The notes beneath the pieces were generated by a model, which was given only the letters and a program-made list of their open reading frames with translations, had not been told where the DNA came from and made no database searches. A stretch of DNA of 64,000 nt from Clostridium ljungdahlii DSM 13528 (GTDB lineage: Bacteria > Bacillota > Clostridia > Clostridiales > Clostridiaceae). This document shows, piece by piece, positions 16,342 to 25,301 of this stretch (positions are counted from its first letter, which is position 1; each line of letters opens with the position of its first letter). A program made the translations under genes and the position numbers. The stretch is from the NCBI RefSeq assembly GCF_000143685.1, contig NC_014328.1, forward strand, positions 4,092,001-4,156,000, written 5' to 3'.

Positions 16342-17271
16342 CTATTTTAAACTATTATATATTAATTCTAAATTGCTCTTCATGCTTTGAATATAATCTT
16401 TATTATCTTCCTTGCTTTCAATTGTATATATCTTTTGTACTTTCGCTCCAACTTCTTTAGCAAGGGTATCTGAAACCTTAGGACTTACCATATCTTCTAC
16501 AAATATAGTTTTTATTTTATTTTGCTTACAGTAATTAATTAACTCTTCCATCTTTTTAGTTGTTGGCTCACCTTCTGCAAATACATCTTCTACACTATTT
16601 TGTTTTAGTCCAAAATCTCTACAAAGATAAGCAAATGCTGCATGACCTGTAACAAAATTTTTATTAGTTACTGTATCAAACTTTTTCTTATAATCATTAT
16701 ATAAACTGTTAAGTTGAGTTGAAAAATCTTTATAATTTTTCTCATAATAATCTTTATTAGATGGATCAGCCTTTACTAAAGCTTCTTTTATGTTTTTTGC
16801 TTCAAATTCCGCACCCTTCAAACTTACCCAAGCGTGAGGATCATTTTGTCCATGTTCCTTAATTTCACCTTCATCAGTATTCTTTATTGACTCAAAACCC
16901 TTTGATGCTTCAACAACAACTAATTGTTTGTTATTTATAACTTTTAGAGACTTGTCCACCCACGACTCCATTCCAAGCCCATTATAAACAAATACTTTAG
17001 CTTTGTTTAAATCTTCAAGATCCTTCGCTTTAGGCTCATATTCATGAGGCTCAACCCCATTTGGAATTACTGTCTTAACTTCTACCTTATCCTTACCTAC
17101 TGCTTCAGCAAATTCTCTCATAGCATTAAAAGAAACTACAACTTGAATTTTTCCGTGAGATTCTTTTTTATCAGCAACCTTATTATTGCTGTTCACACTA
17201 GCATTACCACATGCCGAAAAAGTTACAAGACTACACATTAACATTAAAATTGAGATTATTCTTTTATACAT
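16342..17271 (-). CDS. ZnuA/AdcA-like metal ABC transporter substrate-binding lipoprotein
   Basis: 309 residues. A lipoprotein signal peptide (LMLMCSLVTFSAC, lipobox cysteine at ~21) is followed by the cluster A-I fold. Metal ligands are visible: GVEPHEYEPKAKDLEDL, NDPHAWVSLKGAE, VTGHAAFAYLCRDFGL and VEDMVSP with Asp/Glu. This set is typical of Zn/Mn binding proteins. The ATG at 17271 follows GAGGAGTG; in-frame upstream codons are less well supported. No ABC ATPase or permease of the ZnuBC type is adjacent. Instead two permease/TIGR03943 pairs flank it. Confidence 0.85.
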   Translation of the reverse strand: MYKRIISILMLMCSLVTFSACGNASVNSNNKVADKKESHGKIQVVVSFNAMREFAEAVGKDKVEVKTVIPNGVEPHEYEPKAKDLEDLNKAKVFVYNGLGMESWVDKSLKVINNKQLVVVEASKGFESIKNTDEGEIKEHGQNDPHAWVSLKGAEFEAKNIKEALVKADPSNKDYYEKNYKDFSTQLNSLYNDYKKKFDTVTNKNFVTGHAAFAYLCRDFGLKQNSVEDVFAEGEPTTKKMEELINYCKQNKIKTIFVEDMVSPKVSDTLAKEVGAKVQKIYTIESKEDNKDYIQSMKSNLELIYNSLK

Positions 17272-17296
17272 TTTTTCACTCCTCATATAAAGTTGT

Positions 17297-17349
17297 TGCA
17301 AATAGCTTGCATTTACATATATAATATACATATATACCTAAATTGTCAA
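17297..17349 (-). promoter_or_regulatory. Promoter and TGCAA-N5-TTGCA operator of the ZnuA-like gene
   Basis: Minus strand TTGACA (17344-17349) and TATTAT (17321-17326) with a 17-bp spacer. TGCAAATAGCTTGCA (17297-17311), a 5-bp-arm inverted repeat, lies just after the predicted start site, a good position for a repressor such as Zur. The regulator is not identified. The divergent permease gene at 17396 may be controlled from the same spacer. Confidence 0.55.
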
Positions 17350-17395
17350 CAGCTTCCACATTAGATATTATTTAATAATCAGTAAAGGAGTTAAA

Positions 17396-18460
17396 ATGGA
17401 AAAGAACGCTAAGTTTTATACAAACGACAAAAAACTGGCTATAATTATAATGTCAATGGTATTATTACTTTTTTTAATGAATATCTTAAGAAATATTTTT
17501 ATAATAAAGATTGATACTAATACATTAAATAATTTTTGCACAGTATTCATAAGCATGATACTAGAAGGACTGCCATTTATTATAATTGGATCACTGATTT
17601 CATCATTTATCCAAATCTTTATTTCAGAAGAAACTGTATTAAAAATTATACCTAAAAATAAAATTATAGGTTTATTTTGTGCAGCATCAATAGGCTTAGT
17701 TTTTCCAGTATGTGATTGTGCAATAATACCTGTTACCAGAAGGCTTATAAAGAAAGGAGTTCCTACAGGCATAGCTATTACTTTTATGCTTTCTGTACCC
17801 ATAATCAATCCTATAGTTTTGTTTTCCACTTACTATGCATTTACTGGTAAACTATACATACTAATTTCAAGATTTATATTTGGATTTATAAGTGCTATTT
17901 TAATAGGATATTTCATAGATTTAATGCATCCAGGAAATGTATTGAGATATGATATTCAAGTAAATAAATGCATCTGCAATTGCAATGGACATCATAGTCA
18001 TAGTCACAATAATACTATCCATAAACTTCATTTTTTCTGTGATATAATTTACCATACTAGCTCTGAAACCTATAATACAGGTAAGTTATTTATTATAGGT
18101 GCACTTATATCAGCCTTTGTTCAAACCTATATACCCAAAAAATATATACTTTCTATTGGACAGGGTAAAATGTACTCTATATTAATTATGCTTGTATTAG
18201 CTTATATATTATGTATTTGTTCTCAAACAGATGCTTTCATTGCTAGAACTTTTCTTGGACAATTTACTGTTGGTTCTGTAGTTGGATTCTTAATATTTGG
18301 CCCAATGCTTGATATAAAAAACACATTAATGCTTATGGGCACATTTAATAAAAAATTTGTAATAAAGCTTGTTTTTCTTATAGTTTCTATATGTTTCATT
18401 ATGGCTGCATCCGCAAATTATATAATTCCTCTTAGTTTGAAAATTATTGGGGGTATCTAA
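17396..18460 (+). CDS. PF03773 (DUF318) permease, paralogue of the 15081 gene
   Basis: 354 residues with the same order of motifs as the minus-strand paralogue: EGLPFIIIGSLISSFIQIFI, VCDCAIIPVTRRLIKKGVP, FMLSVPIINPIVLFSTYYAF, a shorter metal-type loop CICNCNGHHSHSHNN, then CSQTDAFIARTF and IFGPMLDIKN. Preceded by AAAGGAG and divergent from the ZnuA-like gene. Overall identity between the paralogues looks high, pointing to local duplication and inversion, or to a two-pore system. Confidence 0.85.
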   Translation: MEKNAKFYTNDKKLAIIIMSMVLLLFLMNILRNIFIIKIDTNTLNNFCTVFISMILEGLPFIIIGSLISSFIQIFISEETVLKIIPKNKIIGLFCAASIGLVFPVCDCAIIPVTRRLIKKGVPTGIAITFMLSVPIINPIVLFSTYYAFTGKLYILISRFIFGFISAILIGYFIDLMHPGNVLRYDIQVNKCICNCNGHHSHSHNNTIHKLHFFCDIIYHTSSETYNTGKLFIIGALISAFVQTYIPKKYILSIGQGKMYSILIMLVLAYILCICSQTDAFIARTFLGQFTVGSVVGFLIFGPMLDIKNTLMLMGTFNKKFVIKLVFLIVSICFIMAASANYIIPLSLKIIGGI

Positions 18461-18462
18461 AC

Positions 18463-19230
18463 ATGAATAGTAAAAAATTTAATTTTAACATAGGAGAATT
18501 TACATGGTGTATACTTCTTCTTGCAATTTCATTTTATTTCTATAAATTAGTTTCTTCAAAAAAGATTAATATGTTTATAACTCCTAATATGAGTAAGTAT
18601 GTTACGTTTGCTTCTATAGCTTTGCTGGTTTTGGGAATTTTTCAAATACCTAAAATAATAAGTACTCCAAATGACAAACCAAAGTTTGGCTACTTAATAT
18701 TTGGGATTCCAATAATCATTGGTATTTTAGTGAATCCAGGTGGATTAAATCAACAAATAGCAGATACAAAGGGAATGAATGTAACGCAAAATTCTACTCA
18801 AGCAAACACAAAAGCACTAAGAAAAAACTCTAGTATGACTAAAAATACGGAAATTGTTATGACTGAAAAAAATTTTTTTGCTTTTCTTAATGGAATCAGC
18901 GATGATCCAAATAAATTTAGAAATTGTAAAATAACATTAACCGGTTTTGTTTACAAAAACGATAACATAAAAGCCAATCAATTTGTTATTGCAAGATTGC
19001 TTATGGTATGCTGTGCAGCTGATACACAGACTGTTGGATTCTTATGTAATTACAACGGACAAAATTTAGACAAAAACACATGGGTACAAGTAACAGGAAT
19101 TCTTGATACTACAAATTACATTGATAATAATTCAAAACAAGTTTCTTTAATTCCCCTAATAAAAATTCAAAGTATTAAAAAAGTAGATCCGCCTACTTCA
19201 AAATATATTTACATTAATAGCACTGATTAA
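18463..19230 (+). CDS. TIGR03943/DUF1980 family permease partner, paralogue of the 14323 gene
   Basis: 255 residues. Four hydrophobic helices at the N-terminus (FTWCILLLAISFYFYKLV onwards), a polar linker, then NKFRNCKITLTGFVYKNDN and ARLLMVCCAADTQTVGFLC with the same CC pair. It starts 3 bases after the permease stop, so the two are co-translated. The region from 14.3 to 19.2 kb thus holds two divergent copies of the same pair around a metal-binding lipoprotein. Confidence 0.8.
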   Translation: MNSKKFNFNIGEFTWCILLLAISFYFYKLVSSKKINMFITPNMSKYVTFASIALLVLGIFQIPKIISTPNDKPKFGYLIFGIPIIIGILVNPGGLNQQIADTKGMNVTQNSTQANTKALRKNSSMTKNTEIVMTEKNFFAFLNGISDDPNKFRNCKITLTGFVYKNDNIKANQFVIARLLMVCCAADTQTVGFLCNYNGQNLDKNTWVQVTGILDTTNYIDNNSKQVSLIPLIKIQSIKKVDPPTSKYIYINSTD

Positions 19231-19241
19231 ATTTAAAAACA

Positions 19242-20162
19242 TTATATGTCCATTAAGGTTCCAGTAGAAATTCCACTTAAGATATCTTTGTCCTTATATT
19301 CCTCCAATAGATACATCAAGCTCTTCATATTATCATTAACAAATTTGTTCTTATAATATACCAAACTAAAATATCTATTCAAAGCTTGCCCACTGTCTTT
19401 TATCACATACAGCAGACCTTTTTTTGCTTCTTCTTCAACTAACCTTGCAGATATAGCTGCAAAACAATTATTCATAATTACTACTTTCTTCATCATATCT
19501 GGACAAGTTACTTCCCACTTAATATTTATATTTGCTCCACACCTGGAAATATAATTCTCAAAAAGTTCCCTCGTACCGCTTCCTTCTTCACGCATTACAA
19601 AATATTCTTCTTCCAAATCCTTAACAGAAATACTACTGCATCCTGAAAATCTATGGTTTTTACTGCATATTATTACAAGATAATCATTTATCATTGGAAT
19701 AGCAACTAAATCTCGGCTTTTAATTTTACCTTCCACAATACCAATATCTAATTCAGATTTTAGCAACTTTTCTTCTATAGACTTAGTATTATTAATATAA
19801 ACGAAGGTCTCAACCTGAGGCTTTATTTTGCAGTATTGATTTATAAGTTGAGGCATAATACAGGAACCCACAGTTATGGTACCACCAATCCGAAGTTTTT
19901 CTGAAAATCCCTTCAGCATATTATCCTCTAATTCATCAAACTGATTTACTACCATTCTAGCATAGGCAAATAAGTTCTTTCCTGCTTCTGTAATACATAA
20001 TTTTTTACCAATTCGTTCAAATAACAATACACCATAATGCCCCTCTAATTCTTTAATTGCCTGGCTGACAGTTGGTTCCGAGATATAACATCGAGCTGCA
20101 GCAGTACTCATTTTGCCTGTTTCTACTACAGCAATAAAAATTTTTAAATGTCGAATTGTCAT
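19242..20162 (-). CDS. LysR-family transcriptional regulator
   Basis: 306 residues: MTIRHLKIFIAVVETGKMST with EPTVSQAIKELEGHYGVLLF for the helix-turn-helix, and a LysR effector domain with REEGSGTRELFENY. It resembles the LysR at 8875, so both probably belong to the CysL/YeiE subgroup that responds to sulfur compounds. It is divergent from a siroheme sulfite-reductase-like gene at 20415, which fits such a role. ATG at 20162 after AGAGGTT. Confidence 0.85.
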   Translation of the reverse strand: MTIRHLKIFIAVVETGKMSTAAARCYISEPTVSQAIKELEGHYGVLLFERIGKKLCITEAGKNLFAYARMVVNQFDELEDNMLKGFSEKLRIGGTITVGSCIMPQLINQYCKIKPQVETFVYINNTKSIEEKLLKSELDIGIVEGKIKSRDLVAIPMINDYLVIICSKNHRFSGCSSISVKDLEEEYFVMREEGSGTRELFENYISRCGANINIKWEVTCPDMMKKVVIMNNCFAAISARLVEEEAKKGLLYVIKDSGQALNRYFSLVYYKNKFVNDNMKSLMYLLEEYKDKDILSGISTGTLMDI

Positions 20163-20414
20163 ATTAGTAACCTCTTTTTATTATTCCGCCCTATTGCATT
20201 TATACTATTAAAAATTCTTAATAGGTTTTACCTATCATTATTATAACATAATATATATTTCCTTATTTAGTCACAAGTGATATCATGAAAGCAAGTAATA
20301 TTGATAAATAAAACACAAAGATAAGGCATTTCTTGTTTAGAATATGGATTTTCTTATTATTATAGCAAACTTATTAAAAATGAATGATAACTTTAAAGGA
20401 GATGTATAATCACT

Positions 20415-21275
20415 ATGGTTAGTGCAAAAAGACAAAAAGAAATGAAAGCATTAGGATTTTTGTTACAAAATGACAAAGAACATTATTCAGTTAGGTTTTT
20501 AAGTAAAGCCGGCAATTTTACAGTAGAAGAATTAAACAACATTAATAAAATTGCGGAAAAATATGGACGAGGGTATTCGGGACTTACAACAAGACTTCAA
20601 ATTGAAGTTCCATGGATCAAGGATGAAGATGCAGAAAAAGTAATTCAAGAAGCTAAAGCTTTAGGATTACGCCACGGCGGTACAGGCCAAAAAGTAAGAC
20701 CTTTAGTTTCCTGTAAAGGAACTGTATGCCTCCATGGCAATATTGACACCCAAGCAATTTGCAGAGAATTAGACCGCAAATACTTTGGAACTGATACTCC
20801 ACATAAATGTAAAATAGGAATAGTTGGGTGTGCTAATAACTGTGGAAAAGCTAATATAAATGATATCGGAGTTATGGGAAGATGTGTACCTAAATTTGAT
20901 TCAGATAATTGTGTTGGCTGCGGACTTTGCGTAACAAATTGCCGACAAAAAGCGTTACAGTTAGTAGACAAAAAAATAGTTCATAATAAAAATTTATGTG
21001 TAGAATGTGGTGAATGTGTACGAGTATGCAACAGTAATGCTGTTACTGTTAAAGAAAAAGGTGCAGAAATATTTGTTGGTGGAAGATTTGGAAGAGGAAT
21101 GAGAATCGGAGACTCACTTGGAAAAATATTCAAAGAAGAAGAAATAGTATCAATTGTCGATACCATTATGGAGTATTATAGACAAACTGGCAATAAAGGT
21201 GAAAGAATTTCAGGAGTTATGGATAGGATTGGAAAAGAAAAATTTATAGCTGATGTATTAAACAAAATTGATTAA
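20415..21275 (+). CDS. Compact siroheme sulfite/nitrite reductase-like protein with 2[4Fe-4S] ferredoxin domain
   Basis: 286 residues. The N-terminal ferredoxin-like half (GYSGLTTRLQIEVPWI) is followed by siroheme-[4Fe-4S] ligands CKGTVCLHGN and CANNCGKAN (C-x4-C ... C-x3-C), then two ferredoxin motifs CVGCGLCVTNC and CVECGECVRVC and a C-terminal helical stretch. This is a single small protein combining half a sulfite reductase with a ferredoxin, similar to the small Fsr-like or AsrC-like proteins of anaerobes. Substrate (sulfite, nitrite or other) is unproven. AAAGGAG is 13 bases before the ATG, longer than usual; a six-codon frame (MYNHYG) fills the gap and may be a leader. Confidence 0.82.
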   Translation: MVSAKRQKEMKALGFLLQNDKEHYSVRFLSKAGNFTVEELNNINKIAEKYGRGYSGLTTRLQIEVPWIKDEDAEKVIQEAKALGLRHGGTGQKVRPLVSCKGTVCLHGNIDTQAICRELDRKYFGTDTPHKCKIGIVGCANNCGKANINDIGVMGRCVPKFDSDNCVGCGLCVTNCRQKALQLVDKKIVHNKNLCVECGECVRVCNSNAVTVKEKGAEIFVGGRFGRGMRIGDSLGKIFKEEEIVSIVDTIMEYYRQTGNKGERISGVMDRIGKEKFIADVLNKID

Positions 21276-21306
21276 TTATTCTACATAATAATCAGTAAAA
21301 TTATGA

Positions 21307-21356
21307 AGCATGTTAAAAATATCTTTAAAAAAGGATATTTTTAACATGCTATTTTT
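21307..21356 (+). terminator. Terminator of the sulfite-reductase-like gene
   Basis: Perfect 17-bp stem (21307-21323 with 21334-21350) with a 10-nt loop and ATTTTT on the plus strand, 30 bases past the stop codon. Confidence 0.85.
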
Positions 21357-21367
21357 ACATCTTTGGG

Positions 21368-22288
21368 CTATTTAAGAAATCCTTTTAATATAGTATCTTC
21401 AGCTTCTTTTTCAGAAAGTCCTAATGACATAAGTTTTATAAGTTGATCACTAGCAATTTTTCCTATAGCAGCTTCATGTATAAGTTGTGAATCTGAATGA
21501 AATGCTGATATTTTAGGTATAGATTGTACCGTTGCTTTGTCCATTATTATGGAATCACATTGAATATGACCTCTGCATCTCTCATATCCAGACATATTTA
21601 AATGAAATAGTTGTTTTGACTCATCTCGTGCTACAGAACGAGAAATTATTCGTGCAGAAGAATCTTTTCCTACCATTTCCACATTTATCTTCGACTCTGC
21701 ATCTTGATTTTTATATGTAAGAAGTCTCTCTGATACTACAGCTCTAGCATTTTTATGAAGTTTTATTTCTGTATCCCTTTTAGTACTGCTTACTCCTTTT
21801 ATTTGGACTAGCTCTAATTCAGCATATCCTCCTTCTTCAACTTCTATTATTGTTTTAGGATTCAATACTCTTTCACCATTTCCACTGCCTTCTCCAAAAT
21901 GTCTCTCTACATATTTTATGCGAGCACCTTTCCTGACAAAGAATTCATGGACTCCATCATGCTGAGATTTTTTATCACCTGGATTATGTATACCACAACC
22001 TGCCACTATAAGTACATCTGACCCCTCACCAATTTCAAAAGTATTATACACAACATCATTTAACCCTTCTTGTGTTAAAATTACAGGTATATGTACACTC
22101 TCGCCTTTAGTGCCGGGTTTTACTATTATGTCTATGCCAGGCTTATCCTTTTTTGTAACTATATCTATATGAGCTGTAGTATTTCTTGCAGCCTTTTCTC
22201 CGTTCTTTCTTATATTATAAGCGCCAATTGGCAATTCATGAAGTCCTGACATTTGACTTAACATACTTTTATCCAATTCATTCAGCAT
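21368..22288 (-). CDS. sufB: Minimal SufB-type Fe-S cluster assembly scaffold
   Basis: 306 residues, clearly shorter than the ~470 of E. coli SufB and matching the minimal two-gene SUF (SMS) type of anaerobes. The SufBD core is visible: VVYNTFEIGEGSDVLIVAGC, HDGVHEFFVRKGARIKYVER, HIQCDSIIMDKATVQSIPKI and HSDSQLIHEAAIGKIASDQL. The last contains the conserved His and Glu of the scaffold. It follows sufC directly with no spacer; GGAGG lies inside the sufC end. No sufS, sufU or sufD is nearby, so sulfur supply must come from elsewhere. Confidence 0.9.
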   Translation of the reverse strand: MLNELDKSMLSQMSGLHELPIGAYNIRKNGEKAARNTTAHIDIVTKKDKPGIDIIVKPGTKGESVHIPVILTQEGLNDVVYNTFEIGEGSDVLIVAGCGIHNPGDKKSQHDGVHEFFVRKGARIKYVERHFGEGSGNGERVLNPKTIIEVEEGGYAELELVQIKGVSSTKRDTEIKLHKNARAVVSERLLTYKNQDAESKINVEMVGKDSSARIISRSVARDESKQLFHLNMSGYERCRGHIQCDSIIMDKATVQSIPKISAFHSDSQLIHEAAIGKIASDQLIKLMSLGLSEKEAEDTILKGFLK

Positions 22289-23020
22289 CTAAAAAGTACC
22301 TCCTTTTTGACAAATCTCGCCGCATTTACAATTATCATTCTTTTTTATTTTATCAAGTATATTCTCTTTTGAAGTTATTTCCTTAATTTGACCATCTGCA
22401 AGTATGATAACCTCATCTGCTAAATTCAAAATTCTCTCTTGGTGAGATATTATAATTATAGTCGTTTCTTTATTTTTATTCATAGCTTCAAAAGTTTCAA
22501 CTAACTTGTTAAAACTCCATAAATCTATTCCTGCTTCAGGCTCATCAAACAATGCAACTTCGAGGTCTCTAGCAAGTATAGTTGCTATTTCTATTCTCTT
22601 AAGTTCACCACCGGAAAGACTTGAATCAACATCCCTATTTATATAATCTTGAGCACAAAGTCCTACGTCCTGAAGTAATTTACATGTATTTACCTTATTA
22701 TCCCCTGCAGCTAGGTTTAGCAACTCATTTACTTTTATACCTTTAAATCTTGCAGGCTGTTGGAATGCAAATCCTATACCCTTTTTAGCTCTTTCGGTAA
22801 TATCCAAATCTGAGATATTTTCTTCATCTAATAGTATATCTCCAGAAGAAGCTTTATATATTCCCATTATTGTTTTGGCTAAAGATGATTTACCACCACC
22901 ATTTGGACCAGTAATTACATATATTTTATTCTTCTTAAACTTTAAGTTTATATCTTTTAAAATATTGATTTTTCCATTATCATTTTCTATTTCAAGACAT
23001 AAATTTTTTAATTCTAACAT
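22289..23020 (-). CDS. sufC: SufC Fe-S cluster assembly ATPase
   Basis: 243 residues, soluble ABC ATPase. Walker A GPNGGGKSSLAKTI, Q-loop FAFQQPARFKGI, signature SLSGGELKRIEIA, Walker B LEVALFDEPEAGID and the SHQERIL switch match SufC. The C-terminus has an extra cysteine-containing tail (CKCGEICQKGG). GGAGG precedes the ATG. It forms a two-gene operon with sufB. Upstream, a TAGCATTATGCCA string at ~23140-23153 is a near match to the operators of the ORP-like set but with 3 rather than 2 central bases. Confidence 0.9.
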   Translation of the reverse strand: MLELKNLCLEIENDNGKINILKDINLKFKKNKIYVITGPNGGGKSSLAKTIMGIYKASSGDILLDEENISDLDITERAKKGIGFAFQQPARFKGIKVNELLNLAAGDNKVNTCKLLQDVGLCAQDYINRDVDSSLSGGELKRIEIATILARDLEVALFDEPEAGIDLWSFNKLVETFEAMNKNKETTIIIISHQERILNLADEVIILADGQIKEITSKENILDKIKKNDNCKCGEICQKGGTF

Positions 23021-23333
23021 CTATCTAATCCTCCTTATTATATTAAAATTATTTTATATTTCTTCCTAATAAATATATTGTATCATCCTTGGCAATCATT
23101 ATATCATCTATTTTATGAAATTTTTAGATAGTGACTTTAATATTGGCATAATGCTATTTCTAAAATAACAAATATTTACCCGATGGCTGAAAAAAACACT
23201 CCTCAGCACAAATAATTGTAAATTCATTATCCAAAATTATTGTTAAGAAAGAGTGCTTTTATTCACTTAATATAAAATTTTCATCTCATGTAAAAAATAT
23301 CCCATTTGAAAGGTGTTCTTGATATGAATATGA
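23021..23333. other. Intergenic region between sufC and the NifX-like gene
   Basis: About 310 bases. The minus strand reads first the terminator of the upstream NifX-like gene (23190-23256), then about 170 A/T-rich bases that should hold the sufCB promoter; TATAAT and TACAAT strings near 23087-23105 are candidate -10 sites. No small gene is seen. Confidence 0.45.
23190..23256 (-). terminator. Terminator of the NifX-like gene at 23334
   Basis: Long interrupted stem-loop: CACTC/GAGTG and ACAATAATT/AATTATTTGT blocks pair across about 67 bases, and the minus strand ends in a T7 run. About 80 bases past the stop codon. Confidence 0.65.
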
Positions 23334-23702
23334 CTAGTGGTGATTACCACTACAGCTATCTGTCCCATTACAGTTTCTAATTAATTTTAATGATCTTTTA
23401 TCCATTAGCTCAAGAGTTTTTTCAACTGAATAACCTGCACCAAAAAACCTTGTTACTCCCTCATCTGCCAGAATATCAAATGCCGTCAATTGTATATCAC
23501 CTGTAATCAATGCCTCACAATCATACTTTAATATCTCATCAGCAAGGTTTTTTTGAGATAAACCTTTACATGGTTTCTCATTTTTTATAGTCTTAATACT
23601 TAAATCATTCATATTAACAATCAACAAATATAAACATTTTTCAAACTTGTCAGATACTATACTATTTAAATTTTCACCCTCCGCTGCCACTGCAATATTC
23701 AT
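23334..23702 (-). CDS. NifX/NifB-type iron-molybdenum cofactor domain protein (fourth copy)
   Basis: 122 residues, the fourth PF02579 protein in the window and the most divergent. MNIAVAAEGENLNSIVSDKF and KCLYLLIVNMNDLSIK replace the usual HFG region with DKFEKC. EALITGDIQLTAFDILADEG and a His/Cys tail (CNGTDSCSGNHH) are family features. ATG at 23702 after GAGGG. It lies downstream of DUF364 and DUF1847 genes and upstream of sufCB, so it may take part in cluster assembly. Confidence 0.8.
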   Translation of the reverse strand: MNIAVAAEGENLNSIVSDKFEKCLYLLIVNMNDLSIKTIKNEKPCKGLSQKNLADEILKYDCEALITGDIQLTAFDILADEGVTRFFGAGYSVEKTLELMDKRSLKLIRNCNGTDSCSGNHH

Positions 23703-23771
23703 CCTTTTCCCTCACTTTATATATATTTAATCTAAAAATGAATATAAAATTTCACTAATTATTGTTCTTCA

Positions 23772-24506
23772 TTACTTTGAACAAGCACAAAATCTTTCAA
23801 GTTTCATCAAAGCTGCCGTGCCTGCAAGGGTAGTTCCAAAAAATATAGTTGGTTTATCTATTAAAACACTTGTTATTGTTTTGTTAGCTACAGTACTACC
23901 TGTAGCAACTACAATATCACACCAATTCAATAAATCTTCAATTGGTTTACTTCCATCCTCAACCATTACACCATATTTAACTTTTCCTATATTATTGGCA
24001 TCCAAATCTACAATCCTAACTTTATAATTTTTGTTTAAATTTTCTAACATAGCTGGTTGAAATCCTATCAACGCAATTTTGGGATTCCCATATTTATTTT
24101 TTATATATTCCACTAACTCTAAAGCACATTTTTCTGGTTCCCCATCTTTACAATGCACTGTCTTATATGTCATTCCTAAATATCTACATACAGCATTTAA
24201 AGTAGCAATATATACAGCTGTATCAAAATTTGTCCGTAGAGGCATTTCAATTATTTGTTTTAAATTTCCGTGAAAATTATTAGGCATATCTGTAAAAGCC
24301 TGACCTTTAGCACCTTTAAAATCTGCTTGAAGTAATTTTTCTTTTCCTTTTATAATAGGAAAATCTTTTCTCTCAGTATTTCCTATGGCTTCTTCTACAG
24401 TTAATGCTCTTCCTGTTATTTTTACTTCATCATTTAAAAGTCCATTGTCCTCTACAAGTTTTCTAAAATTGTGAAATAAATCAGCATAAAACTCATTTTT
24501 ATTCAT
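23772..24506 (-). CDS. DUF364/DUF4213 family protein (putative heavy-metal chelation domain)
   Basis: 244 residues. The N-terminal part (LTVEEAIGNTERKDFPIIKG, KGQAFTDMPNNFHG) matches DUF4213, and the C-terminal part (GNPKIALIGFQPAMLENLNK, CDIVVATGSTVANKTITSVL) matches the Rossmann-like DUF364, which the family databases label as putative heavy-metal chelation. It ends in CACSK. These genes often sit with molybdenum or other metal-handling genes in anaerobes. GGGGG precedes the ATG. The reaction is unknown. Confidence 0.78.
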   Translation of the reverse strand: MNKNEFYADLFHNFRKLVEDNGLLNDEVKITGRALTVEEAIGNTERKDFPIIKGKEKLLQADFKGAKGQAFTDMPNNFHGNLKQIIEMPLRTNFDTAVYIATLNAVCRYLGMTYKTVHCKDGEPEKCALELVEYIKNKYGNPKIALIGFQPAMLENLNKNYKVRIVDLDANNIGKVKYGVMVEDGSKPIEDLLNWCDIVVATGSTVANKTITSVLIDKPTIFFGTTLAGTAALMKLERFCACSK

Positions 24507-24619
24507 TTCTATTCCCCCAAAATATTAATCTAATTCTCAAACTCAATAAACTACTATATTATACATTGTGAAGATAAACCCTATTTAAAATTTTGCTATA
24601 TATCATTAACTTTTATTAA

Positions 24620-25243
24620 TTATTTATACAACTTATTTTTATAGTATCCATCTGAAAGATATAAGGCCCCTAAAGGATTGTGTGCAAGTACTCTATCTTT
24701 AACTGCAAAAACGGTTATGGGTGCATTAGAATGTTTTATAAACAATGAATCATGTCCTACACATAAGCCTAAAATAATATTCAAATCCGTTTTAGCATTA
24801 TTTAATAAAATAGCTTGTCCTATAGGATTGCACATTGCTTCATAAGTACCTGGTCTTACCTTCTGACTATCTTTTATATTTAAAAATTCTTTAGGTATAC
24901 TTCCATTTTTACAAATAACCGAATCAACTTCAAATCCATTATGTTTTAATATTTTACATAACATTTTTGCTTCTTTACTTAACCCTACACAAAAAGCCAC
25001 TCCTAATTTTTTAAAATTACATTTATTTGCAAAATCCATTATCTCTTCGAGTCTTGTTTTTTTGCAATATCCTTCTGCTTCAACTAATGCTGAATTATGT
25101 GCCAATTTATAATTTTCATCTTCAGAATATAGCTTTTTTATTTGCTCCTGTTCCTCTTTCTCATTGCATGGACAATTAAGATGCAATTTGTCAAGTTCTC
25201 CTTTTTTACAATAATGTTCACTGCACATAGCACAAGTATACAT
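24620..25243 (-). CDS. DUF1847 family cysteine-rich protein
   Basis: 207 residues. N-terminal metal-binding-like cysteines (MYTCAMCSEHYCKK, LNCPCNEKEEQ), then a conserved domain: YCKKTRLEEIMDFANKC, KLGVAFCVGLSKEAKMLCKI, MCNPIGQAILLNNAKTD, LGLCVGHDSLFIKHSNAPIT and DRVLAHNPLGALYLSDGY. This matches DUF1847, a probable metal-binding family with no assigned function, common in anaerobes. Start ATG at 25243 after GAGGTGG. Its promoter contains a TAGCATATGCTA palindrome similar to the operators upstream of the NifX-like genes. Confidence 0.8.
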   Translation of the reverse strand: MYTCAMCSEHYCKKGELDKLHLNCPCNEKEEQEQIKKLYSEDENYKLAHNSALVEAEGYCKKTRLEEIMDFANKCNFKKLGVAFCVGLSKEAKMLCKILKHNGFEVDSVICKNGSIPKEFLNIKDSQKVRPGTYEAMCNPIGQAILLNNAKTDLNIILGLCVGHDSLFIKHSNAPITVFAVKDRVLAHNPLGALYLSDGYYKNKLYK

Positions 25244-25301
25244 ATTTCCACCTCAAGCTTTCTCCATTATATTTTTAAAATTATTTTTGTACCTATGTAT
25301 A

